The notes beneath the pieces were generated by a model, which made no database searches, was not told the origin of the DNA, and worked only from the letters and a program-made list of their open reading frames with translations. Positions 9,381 to 19,100 of a stretch of DNA of 64,000 bases are shown here, in pieces. Position 1 is the stretch's first letter, and each line of letters starts with the position of its first letter. Location of the stretch: positions 178,158 through 242,157 of the forward strand of contig NZ_ML762923.1 of the NCBI RefSeq assembly GCF_009372235.1. The letters are read 5' to 3'. This stretch comes from Dickeya oryzae (GTDB lineage Bacteria; Pseudomonadota; Gammaproteobacteria; Enterobacterales; Enterobacteriaceae). The position numbers were made by a program, and so were the translations under genes.

Positions 9381-10096
9381 GTCAGTGAAACTCCGTGAAA
9401 TAAAGAGCCGGAATCATGGGTGATACGACCATCTTCTATGGTAATAACACGGTCAGCGTGCTCGATCAGACGATTGTCATGTGATACAGCGACTACAGTA
9501 GAGCCTTGCTCATGGGCGATGTGGCGTAGTGTGTCGATAACAATTTGGCCGTTATGCTTGTCGAGTGCACTTGTGGGTTCATCGGCAAACAGGAACTGAC
9601 CATGTTTGACCAATGCTCGTGCAATTGCTACACGTTGTTTTTCCCCACCCGACAACTCGGCAGGGTAAAGTGTTTTACGATTTTCTAGCCCTACTGCATC
9701 CAGCGTAGCGGATGCACGCTCTTTGGCTTCCTGTTGTGAAAGGTTTTCACCATAGGTGAGTGGCAACATGACATTTTGTAGTGCATTCAGAGCACCGAAT
9801 AGGTTAAAACCTTGAAAGACAAATCCACAATGATGCAACCTGAATTTTTCCAAGTCACGATCGGGGTATTGAGTAATATCTTGCCCATTGATGATCACTT
9901 GCCCCGATTGAGGGCGCAATAATCCTGACAAAATGGCAAGCAGGGTACTTTTGCCTGAGCCAGAAGGACCAATGATTAATGTTAACTCACCGGCAGCGAT
10001 TTGAAGATCGACCTCTTTTACCACCGGCTGGACAATCTTTCCGGTAGTGAAACTGTGGCTGACTTGTTTGGCATTGATGGTGATTTTTACGTTCAT
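9377..10096 (-). CDS. ABC transporter ATPase, LolD/MacB type
   Basis: A 239-residue nucleotide-binding subunit. Walker A GPSGSGKS at 43-50, the Q-loop region FVFQGFN, signature LSGGEKQR, Walker B with FADEPTSALD, and the switch His in AVSHD are all present. Its closest type is the export ATPase of MacB/LolD/FtsE systems. It pairs with the FtsX-like permease encoded 9 bases upstream and the adaptor that overlaps its stop by four bases. Export of, or self-protection from, the cluster product is the likely role, inferred from location. Position corresponds to zmn7. Confidence 0.92.
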   Translation of the reverse strand: MNVKITINAKQVSHSFTTGKIVQPVVKEVDLQIAAGELTLIIGPSGSGKSTLLAILSGLLRPQSGQVIINGQDITQYPDRDLEKFRLHHCGFVFQGFNLFGALNALQNVMLPLTYGENLSQQEAKERASATLDAVGLENRKTLYPAELSGGEKQRVAIARALVKHGQFLFADEPTSALDKHNGQIVIDTLRHIAHEQGSTVVAVSHDNRLIEHADRVITIEDGRITHDSGSLFHGVSLT

Positions 10097-10105
10097 CTGG
10101 CTATC

Positions 10106-11233
10106 TCAACGTAACAGAGTGAAAGGTTCCGCACGATTCAACGCCCGTAATGCCATCAACCCAGACAGTAGCGTGATGGTCATCACCAGAGCGTAAAGTA
10201 AGAACAGCGCAGACAATGGCAATGTAAAAGAGACGTACATTGCTCGAGCGCCTGCTGATAATGCCAGCATAATTAGTGTGGTTAACAACAACCCAGCCAC
10301 GCCAATCCAGAATGATTGTTCCAGTACCACTTTTCGAAGGGCTCGGGTAGGGACCCCCATCGCACGTAAAGTTGCGTACTCACGTAATGCAGCAACAATA
10401 GCTGCCATTAATGTTTGACTGGTGATAACGATACCGACGATGAATCCCAATGTGGAGGAAAATAGGAAACCACTGCCTGAACCGGATTCGAAGATCCAAT
10501 AACCCACAGATTGTTCAGAAAACTCCTGAGCAGTCCAGACTTGAAAACGGCGGTTTGCTCCTGTGGGCTGTAATTCGTCACGAACCCGCTCAGCCTCTTC
10601 TGGGTGACGTATCTTAACCAGGAAATAATCGAGATTGTTTCTCAATAGTGCTGGATCAAGGGTGCGTGCGGTGTATAGGGAGGTGATGATATTAACTCCA
10701 CCCATTGAGCGCATACCGCTCACGGTCCCGGCTATGTGGACCCGTTTACCATTTAGCTCCGTGTAATCACCGACTTTTACACCCAGTTTGCTTAGATCAC
10801 TAATATCCACCAACAAGTTACCAGGTATCTGCAGTAGTTGCTTTTTCTCAGGTGACAGCAACTTTGCGAAGGTCATAGCATTTGGCTTGAGGTCGATACC
10901 AATGATTACCGCTGAAACACGCCCCCCAATGGGGCGCCGCCAGTCGCCAAGTGTCCATGATAAACGCTCGACTTCTGTGACTTCAGGATTCATCAACAAT
11001 GAGTTTTCAACATTTTCTGAAATAGGGCGGGGGAGGTCGATACTCTGGGTATCGGGGAAGCCGACCCAGAGGTCCGCAGAAGAACGATCAATATATACGC
11101 TGACTGCCCCAAACATACCGAGTAATAACCCTAATTGCACGACAACCAGTAGGCCTGAAAAAGCAACAGCCAGTACCGCAGGAAGAAAGCGGCGCCACTC
11201 ATGGATGAGAATCGATCGTGCAAGAGAAAGCAT
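10106..11233 (-). CDS. FtsX-like/MacB-type ABC permease
   Basis: A 375-residue permease. One N-terminal membrane segment (about 15-40) is followed by a roughly 200-residue periplasmic domain and three C-terminal membrane segments, the standard topology of MacB/FtsX/LolC proteins. The ATG at 11233 follows AAGGA at good spacing; the frame is open to 11275 but that extension lacks a ribosome site. First gene of the four-gene minus-strand operon that ends with the phosphopantetheinyl transferase. Works with the ATPase and adaptor. The substrate is not visible in the sequence; the zeamine-type product or its precursor is inferred from context (zmn8 position). Confidence 0.88.
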   Translation of the reverse strand: MLSLARSILIHEWRRFLPAVLAVAFSGLLVVVQLGLLLGMFGAVSVYIDRSSADLWVGFPDTQSIDLPRPISENVENSLLMNPEVTEVERLSWTLGDWRRPIGGRVSAVIIGIDLKPNAMTFAKLLSPEKKQLLQIPGNLLVDISDLSKLGVKVGDYTELNGKRVHIAGTVSGMRSMGGVNIITSLYTARTLDPALLRNNLDYFLVKIRHPEEAERVRDELQPTGANRRFQVWTAQEFSEQSVGYWIFESGSGSGFLFSSTLGFIVGIVITSQTLMAAIVAALREYATLRAMGVPTRALRKVVLEQSFWIGVAGLLLTTLIMLALSAGARAMYVSFTLPLSALFLLYALVMTITLLSGLMALRALNRAEPFTLLR

Positions 11234-11289
11234 CACAGAATCCTTTCTGTTGTAGGTAAAATTACGAAATAACAATATGTATTAAGAGG

Positions 11290-11305
11290 CTGTGTGTACA
11301 TACAG
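11290..11305. promoter_or_regulatory. Imperfect palindrome upstream of exporter operon
   Basis: CTGTGTGTACATACAG is symmetric around GTAC apart from one mismatched base pair. It sits about 57 bases upstream of the permease start, a plausible operator place. Regulator unknown. Confidence 0.3.
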
Positions 11306-11604
11306 TAAATGAGTACGTTAGCTTCCTTAAAACCAGGTAATACAACTAAAATACCAAATTTGGGGGTATGGAAAAAATTAGTCAACCAAATTTCGCATTT
11401 TGCTTTTTATATATGCCAAATTTTCTTACCTCAGACAACGGGAAAGTTATCTTCGTTCATGATTCATTTAATTTCAATAATTCCTTTGCTCTAGAACGAA
11501 GACGTCTTCAGTTATTCAAGATAGTAAACAACATTACTATTATTTTCTTCATTATTTGCGAGTGAGTCATCAATGCTTATAGGGAGTTAAAGTCAGGAGA
11601 ATCA

Positions 11605-11673
11605 ATGGTTAATTATCGTTCTATTGGTTTCAATATTATCGTTTGTAAATTGCGAACATACCATTTTAGATGA
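11605..11673 (+). CDS. Possible 22-residue small ORF
   Basis: ATG preceded by AGGAG six bases upstream, then 22 codons ending in TGA. The peptide begins MVNYRSIGFN and has a basic end (RTYHFR). No homologue is recognised. It could be a leader peptide, a gene remnant or chance in AT-rich DNA. Confidence 0.2.
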   Translation: MVNYRSIGFNIIVCKLRTYHFR

Positions 11674-11938
11674 TAATTCTAATTTGTATTATAAGGCAGC
11701 ATTATAAACTTATTTTTTATTTGTTGTTGATATTTTATTCTTTTTTGCTGGTCTGTTTATGCGTAATCACATGATTTTTATTATTTTTATTTTTCAGCCA
11801 CTTTTTTATAGGTGGTTTGAAAATGATTTTTTGCTCCTGTATACAGTAAGCGATGGATTTAATTGCTTTGATTGAAAAAGATAAGTCATTACGATTAAGA
11901 TTAAGTTTTGTTAAATAATTCGTGTTGAATTAATTAAC

Positions 11939-11966
11939 TTAACATGGTCTTATCGTCTACTATAAC
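11939..11966 (+). promoter_or_regulatory. Sigma-70 promoter for the membrane-protein gene at 12052
   Basis: TTAACA (five of six consensus bases) at 11939-11944 and TATAAC (five of six) at 11961-11966 are separated by 16 bases. This predicts a start site near 11973 and an untranslated leader of about 80 bases. Nothing else in the spacer matches as well on this strand. Confidence 0.55.
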
Positions 11967-12051
11967 TACTATCTAGTTGTTTATTTTTGATGGATTTTCT
12001 CAGCTTTTTATACCGCACGGAGATGAGGGAATTACTGAGGAGTTAGTTTTC

Positions 12052-13041
12052 ATGGATGGTATGGTTCAGCAAGAGTACAGAGGCTTTCGCTTATCTGTCA
12101 GGGTTCTTATTCACGTAGCTATCGAACTAGTTATATTCTTTTGCATATTCTTCCTGGTTGGTTCAGGGGATGGGAAAAGTACATATTTTATTGTATTTTC
12201 TGTTTTTTTTCCACTTGTCGCTATCTTTTCTATCAGTGTTGAGCTGATGCTTGATGCACTTGGTCGTGTCTCCCTTGGAGCCTCATCAGAACTTTGTTCT
12301 GAAGCAGTGCTTTATTCAAAGTCATCATACTCGACAACGCAACGTCCGGCTCAATTATGGAGTAAATTGGCCTTAGGGACTGGGTTGTTATCCCTTATTG
12401 TAACTATAGTCACATATGTTATTAGTGGTTTTTCAATGTTTATTTATAAAGAAATACCATTAATGGCAATGGGAAGCCTTTTCCTTGGCGTTACCCTGTC
12501 AGTTTTGATGATGTATCTTTATTGTCTTCCTGCACTGCTTCAGTGGTATCAACGCACTGTTTTTTCTGAAAAAAATAATGCTGGCAAGACATTTAGTGAT
12601 GAGCACTTAGTAATGAATTATTTCATTCCTTGGGTAATTGTTACTATGTTAGCTGTTGGGTTTATTTCTTGGGGGTACTATCACCAACAAGTTGATCTGG
12701 ATGTGGAAAGTGTTGCATTTGGATGTGGTGGAACCGCCTGGATAATATCGTTATGGATTACTCATGTTACACAGAAACAAGCAGTAATCGATGTTCGTGC
12801 TGGCTTGTTACACTTTGATGATGATGATGAATTAGATGAGTGGTCTTTGTACTTCATCCTTCATGCATTCAGTGCTGCTGTGGTTTCAGCTATATTCATC
12901 ATCGTGAAATATTTACCATTCAATATACTTAACGAATTCTCAGTAGTGGTGTTAGATATCTTTGTTGCCATGATTTCTGCCATTGTTGGTGTAATTATGG
13001 GCGTGCTCCGGGGAAGGACGATTGTATTATCAAAGAAGTGA
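12052..13041 (+). CDS. Unrecognised polytopic membrane protein of the cluster
   Basis: A 329-residue inner-membrane protein with about eight hydrophobic segments spread along its length and no soluble domain. I do not recognise a family. A short acidic run (DDDDELDE, about residue 260) lies in a loop between membrane segments. The start at 12052 is chosen because GAGGAG lies nine bases upstream; the frame extends to a TTG at 11977 without such support. It stands alone between the divergent promoter region and zmsA, in the zmn9 position. Immunity, lipid-linked protection or export are all possible; none is shown by sequence. Base composition is low in GC compared with the efe genes. Confidence 0.8.
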   Translation: MDGMVQQEYRGFRLSVRVLIHVAIELVIFFCIFFLVGSGDGKSTYFIVFSVFFPLVAIFSISVELMLDALGRVSLGASSELCSEAVLYSKSSYSTTQRPAQLWSKLALGTGLLSLIVTIVTYVISGFSMFIYKEIPLMAMGSLFLGVTLSVLMMYLYCLPALLQWYQRTVFSEKNNAGKTFSDEHLVMNYFIPWVIVTMLAVGFISWGYYHQQVDLDVESVAFGCGGTAWIISLWITHVTQKQAVIDVRAGLLHFDDDDELDEWSLYFILHAFSAAVVSAIFIIVKYLPFNILNEFSVVVLDIFVAMISAIVGVIMGVLRGRTIVLSKK

Positions 13042-13186
13042 AATAGGATTATGAATTTTCCTACGCCTATCCTGGTTATAATACCAAGGAGTAAGTTTAA
13101 CAGTTATTAACAATAAAGCGGGTCATAGTGAGGTACATGGCTTCATGTTACCCAGGGATGGCTTTGCCTTTTGTGAGAGGGAATAT
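13042..13186 (+). promoter_or_regulatory. zmsA upstream region with perfect -10 box
   Basis: A perfect TATAAT lies at 13077-13082, with only a weak -35 match upstream, giving a leader of about 98 bases to the zmsA ATG. It may be a separate promoter for the biosynthetic genes or one needing an activator. No terminator is seen after the upstream gene, so readthrough is also possible. Confidence 0.4.
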
Positions 13187-16100
13187 ATGTTAGGGAAGGA
13201 TATATTGCACCTGAATAGCGGGGCAAGTGACATTGCAATTGTCGGAATGGCGAGCCATTTCCCCGATGCGGCAAGTCTGCATGATTTCTGGCGTAACATT
13301 AATGATAAAAAAGACTCTATTACTGATGTTGATACTTTGCCAGGAGATGAATATTGGTACAAAGAAGATTTTTATGATGCCAGCCCCTCCAGTCCAGATA
13401 AAACTTATGGCTATAAGGCCGGTTTTATCAAACCTATTGACTTTGATCCTGTCGAGTTCAAGATTCCACCTGCGATAGTGGATTCAATCAGTACGGCACA
13501 ATTGTTTGCTTTGTATGTGGCTAAACAGGCGATGGTTGATGCTGGGCTAGCTAGTGAAAACAATACGGTTGATCGTGATCGTATAGGCGTTATTCTAGGG
13601 GGAAGTGGCAATGGCAACACTTCTTTTTCTCTAGCAGCACGACAGCAGGCACCTTATCTTCGCCGCATCATGATTAAATCTGGTTTATCTGCCTCTGTTG
13701 CGGATGACGTAATTAATCGTGCTCACGATCTTTACCTTGAATGGAATGAAGACAGTTTCCCTGGGTTTCTCGGTAATGTAGCTTGTGGTCGTATTGCTAG
13801 TTACTTTGATCTGGGCGGCACTTCGTACATGGTAGATGCTGCTTGTGCCAGTAGCCTTGCGGCAATTAAAGCGGCAGTAGGTGAGTTGCAGTCTGGTAGC
13901 TGTGATGCGGTATTGACGGGTGGAGTCAATCTGGAGAATTCCGCGTTTTCATTCTTGTGTTTCAGTAAAACGCCTGCACTGTCCAAAAGTAATCTGTCAC
14001 GACCATTCGATCATCAGTCAGACGGTATCATGTTGGGTGATGGCGTTGGAATGTTGGTGTTAAAACGCCTGGAAGATGCTGAATTACATGGTGACCGTAT
14101 TTATGCAGTGTTGAAAGCACTGGAGGCCTCCAGCGATGGTCGAGCGAAGAGTATTTTCGCGCCACGTTATGAAGGGCAAGTAAAAGCTATTCGTCGTACT
14201 TATCAGCGAGCGGGTATTACTCCGTCAGATTTGCAGTTGATAGAAGCACACGGTACAGGGACTGCATCCGGTGATAATACTGAACTGAAGAGTCTTGCTG
14301 CGGTATTTGAAGACATGCCCGTTCCACCTAAATCTATAGCGCTCGGCAGCGTTAAATCGCAAATAGGCCACACCCGCTGTGCTGCTGGCGCGGCTTCAAT
14401 GATTAAAGTAGCAATGGCATTATCACATAAAGTGTTGCCCCCAACGATTAACGTTGAACAACCATGTGATACTGTTGCTGATAAGAATTCCCCCCTTTAC
14501 GCTAATACTGAATCTCGCCCGTGGGTGCGTCCTGCCAACAATACACCACGTAGAGCTGCATTAAGTGCCTTTGGGTTCGGTGGTACGAATTTCCATGCTG
14601 TCCTGGAAGAGTATGAGCGTGAGCCGCAAGGGCGTTACCGCCTTAATGATTTGCCTGCCACGTTGTTGTTCCAGGCTGAAACACCGGATGCCTTGCTAAC
14701 TGTTTGTAAGGCAGCAGTTGAGCACCTTAAGCAAACTACGCCTGAGATTGCCCTACGCGAACATTTGCGGGATCAGGATCTCGAATCACTGAAAGCTGAA
14801 CAGGCTCGTTTGTTATTTGTGGTGGAAGAGCCACAGGATATGGTGGTGTTCCTCGACAATGCAATTAAACAACTCACTCGTCAGCGTGAACAAGGCTGGG
14901 AGCATCCTGCTGGAATTTATTATCAGCCCCGCGCTAAGGAATGGGATGGTGCCGTCGTCGCTATGTTCCCAGGCCAGGGTTCACAGTATGTCAATATGGG
15001 GCGTGGTGTTGCAGTAGATTTTCCAGAAATACGTCAGACGCTGGAAACCCTGGACACACTGGTACAAGAAGATGATTTGCCGACTATTTCTTCTGTAATT
15101 TACCCTGCACCGGTATTCAATGATATTGAGCGTCAGAAGCAGCAGCAGCACCTGACAGAAACTGCCAATGCGCAGCCAGCTATTGGGGCTATCAGTGCTG
15201 GTTATTATAACTTGCTGAAAAATATTGGATTTAAAGCTGATTTCTTCTGTGGGCACAGTTATGGTGAAGTGACAGCACTCTGGGCTGCGGGTGGGTTGTC
15301 GGAGGCCGATTTTTACCGGGTATCTTTAGCTCGTGGTCAGGCTGCAGCTTCCGCTAGTGCGCAGTGCAATGGTGATTCAGGAGCCATGCTGGCGGCTTCA
15401 CTCAGTAGTGTTGAGGAACGTGAAGCAATCCTGACGGCTTACACCGATATCGTGATTGCCAATGATAATTCGACCTCTCAGGTCGTTTTTGGTGGATCTA
15501 GTGAACAAATCCGGCAGTTACACCAACAATTGGAAGAGAAAAAAGTCCATTGTCGTTTGTTACCCGTATCTGCTGCATTTCATACTCGCTATATTGCATC
15601 TGCAGCTAAGCCCTTCCGTAAAAAACTCGCTGCAGTGAGTTTTCAGGTTCCACAAGGGAGTTTGTATTCTACAGCGCTGGCACAGCCGTACCCTTCTACG
15701 CCAGATCAGATTGCTGCGACTTTGGGTGATCAGTTGATCCAGCCGGTATTGTTCCGTCAGACCATCGAAACTATCTATCAACAAGGCGGACGACTGTTCA
15801 TTGAGATTGGTCCAAAGGGAGTTCTGGGCAAGCTGGTGGCTGACATTCTTAAGGATCGTCCACACTGTGTTGTTTCATTGAATACCAGTGATAAAGGTGA
15901 AGAGCGTGTCCAGTTATCTCGGGCAATTGCAAGGCTGGTCGCCGAAGGGGTGCCATTGACCGCATTTGACCGTTATGCCCGTCCAGCACCGCTGCCGACA
16001 GGAAAACGTAGTGCTGTTAGTGTACGACTGAATGGCGGCTTTTTCTTGTCTGCGAAAAATCGTACCCGTCGCCTTAATGCGTTGCGAGATGGTGATACAA

Positions 16101-19100
16101 AAACCGTCGAACAGTTTGTGGCCGAAAATGCCAACACATTAATGGATACGACTATTAAATCTCAGGATGTATCCACGCAAAAACAAGCTAGCCCACCGAG
16201 TAACTTGCGGCAGGTTAGTGACGAGCCGACTAACTCATCGTTGAAGCAATCTCCTATGGCATCGGCAGGGTTCGTCAGCACGTCAGTAGAGTCGGAGAAA
16301 CAGCCGACGAGTAGTTCTGTATCAACCCCTAAGGCCCCGGCCTCAAGGATGCAGGAAAAAGGAAAATTAGCTTTACCCACCTCAGAGAGAGATACTGTAA
16401 TGGAAAACAAGGCTCCCTTGACGTATAGCCACGACAGCAGCAGTCTTAATGGCTTGCTGACTGCGCAACAGGTGATGAGTCAACTACATCAGCAATTCCA
16501 GTCAAACCAGAAAGAGTATATCTCTTTGCTGGAGTCGTTGCTGAATAAACAATTTACCCTACTGGATAAATACCCGGACCACCAGAATTTGCCTCATATG
16601 CTGGGTAGTCTGAGTCAGAGTGTTCAGCTTTTAAACAAGAACTTGGAATTGTACCACGCTAACCACGAACGTTATTTTGCTACTCAGCAGGATTTGTTTG
16701 AGGTAGAGGCGAACCATAGTTCGGCTCCGTCAGTTCAGCGTACGCCGTTATCGGGTAACGTTGCGCTATCGATTGCTGCGCCAATTGCCAGTGCGCCAGT
16801 TGCGTTTACTGCTCCTGTGGCCGCGCCAATACAAGCAACACCGGTACAGTCAGCACCGGTACAGTCAGCACCAGTACAGTCAGCACCAGTACAGTCAGCA
16901 CCAGTACAACCTACGCCTGTAGCACAGGCAACACAGACATCTGCCATGTCTGCACCTGTCGCGCCAGTAGCACCGTTGACTTCTACCTCACCCACACTGC
17001 CTTCGATCCCGGAACCCGCAGTTGCAGAGCGTGTTGTACCAGTTGTGGTGTCTGAGCCTGCTGTCACTGCTACCACCACGCCTGCACCGTCTGTCACATT
17101 AAGTGAAGAAGAAAAAGTGCAGATTGCTCGTTTCGAAGCAATAAAAATTGAAGAAATTACAGCGAAGTTGATCGCTATCGTCAGTGATCGCACTGGTTAT
17201 CCACAGGACATGATCGACGGCGAGATGGATCTTGAAGCGGATCTTGGCATTGACTCTATCAAACGTCTGGAAATCTTCGGTGCAATGTTTGATGCCTTCT
17301 CTGCTGATGCTGGTATCTATCATGATGCATCTAAGAATAAAGACATGGAAACGCTGGATATTGAATCACTCAGCAACATCAATAAGATGTCTACGTTCTT
17401 TATGGATATGATTGCGGAAATCATCGCAGATATCCGCAGTGGTGGTGTTAATGCAGCAGATGAAGAGGCTGAGTCTGCGCGTGAGTTTTTCGTGGAAGAC
17501 AACCAGCGTGAGTCACAGGCTACGGTACGTGATACTGGGTCTGAAGCGACATTGCGCGCATTGGGTTTTGTGACTACCACTGAGGACCATGCTGTAAAAA
17601 AGCCGTTAGCTGAACCCCAGGTTAATCAAGAGCCTGTGGTTCAGCATGCATCCACTCAGATTGTCATGTCTGGTGACAATACAGCGATTGCTAGCGGCAC
17701 AACAACCATTGATAACATAGCTATTGCCGACCCCCAGGGGGTCGGCCGTTATGAAGTAATTCGTCAATCGCTACCTCTGCCAGATCGTCTGGCGCAAGCG
17801 TTTGAGGAAGCACGTACCTGGCTGATTATCGATGAGGAAGGACAAGCACCAACTGCGCTACTCACTCAATTGGAACAGCGGGGGCAACGGGCCATCTGGA
17901 TGACGATTTCTCCCACTGCGTCCAAAAGCAAGCGGCGTAAAAAAACCAGTGCGGCACGGGTGCTGGTTCAGCCGAATGAGGTGGCGATTGATGAGACTAT
18001 TACTGAACTGGAAATAGAGCATGGCACTATCAATGGTGTTATTTACCTTCAATCGGTGCGTCCGGTAGTGAAACGTGTGCAGGATCTGTTTCGGGAGCAG
18101 GATTATCAGTCAGTAGAAACGTTGTTCATGTTGGCGCGTCGCCTGCAACCTTCGCTGAATAGCAATGAGCACGGTTATTTGATGGTTGTTGCACGTGGTG
18201 ATGGTGAGTTAGGTACATCACAACGTCAGATGCTACCTGTTGTGGCGGCCGGGGTAACTGGGCTAACCAAGTCACTTAATATCGAGTGGAAGTCAGTGTT
18301 TTGCCGCACAGTGGATATTATTGCTGCACTGAGTGATGAGGCTGTGGCTCGCATTATCATGGAAGAGTTGCAGGACAGTAATCAGGCGCTCGGTGAAGTG
18401 GGTAGAGGTACAGACGGCGAACGTATGACATTGGCAGTACGACCAGCAGATGGCGTATTGACTGCGGGAGCGAATGCCGTAACTGCACAGGATGTGTTTG
18501 TGGTCACAGGAGGTGCGCGAGGCATTACTGCCGGATGCGTACGGGCACTGGCGCAATATGCACCTGCAACTTTTATCTTACTAGGACGAACTGATATTGA
18601 AGCACCACTGCCTGAGTGGGCGTTGGGTGCAGATACGCCACAGGCCAGAAAGGCAGCGGCTATCGCCAGTTTACAGCAGCAGAATGTACAGCCGACACCC
18701 GTTAAGATTACTGCCATGCTGAGTAGCCTGGAACACAATGATGAAGTGCGTCAGACATTAGCTGAGATCGAGAGATATGGTGCAACAGCAGTTTATCGCC
18801 AGTGCGATATTACCAATGCAGAGCAGATGATCTCTATCATTCAGGAAATTACTCGTCGGTATGGTGCTGTTACTGGCATTATCCATGGTGCTGGCAATCT
18901 GGCAGACAAACGCATAGAGAAGAAAACACTGAAGGATCTGCGTTCTGTGTTCGATGTTAAAGTGCGTGGGTTGGAGAATCTTCTGCAGGCTGTTGATATT
19001 AAGAAATTGCGTCAAGTGATGCTATTTTCCTCAGTGTCAGGGTTTTTCGGCAATGCTGGACAAACAGATTATGCGTTGGCAAACGATATTCTTAACAAGT

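Larger units (their letters stand above)
11234..12051. other. AT-rich divergent control region
   Basis: An 818-base, very AT-rich spacer between the exporter operon (minus) and the rightward genes. It holds a near-palindrome at 11290-11305, a 22-codon frame with a good ribosome site at 11605-11673, and a good sigma-70 promoter at 11939-11966. Longer frames (for example 11309-11494) show no protein-like features. The composition suggests H-NS-type silencing, which is inference only. Confidence 0.6.

Noticed and set aside
11309-11565. Overlapping 61- and 65-codon frames in the AT-rich spacer
   Set aside because: No ribosome site and a Phe/Ile/Asn-rich composition as expected from random AT-rich DNA.
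16841-16915. Short direct repeats that could suggest a CRISPR array
   Set aside because: Units are 15 bases, directly adjacent without spacers, and encode PVQSA in frame inside zmsA.
16735-17193. 152-codon minus-strand frame rich in Gly/Thr/Ala opposite the zmsA linker
   Set aside because: It is the shadow of the Pro/Ala repeat region; no start signal and a composition explained by the other strand.
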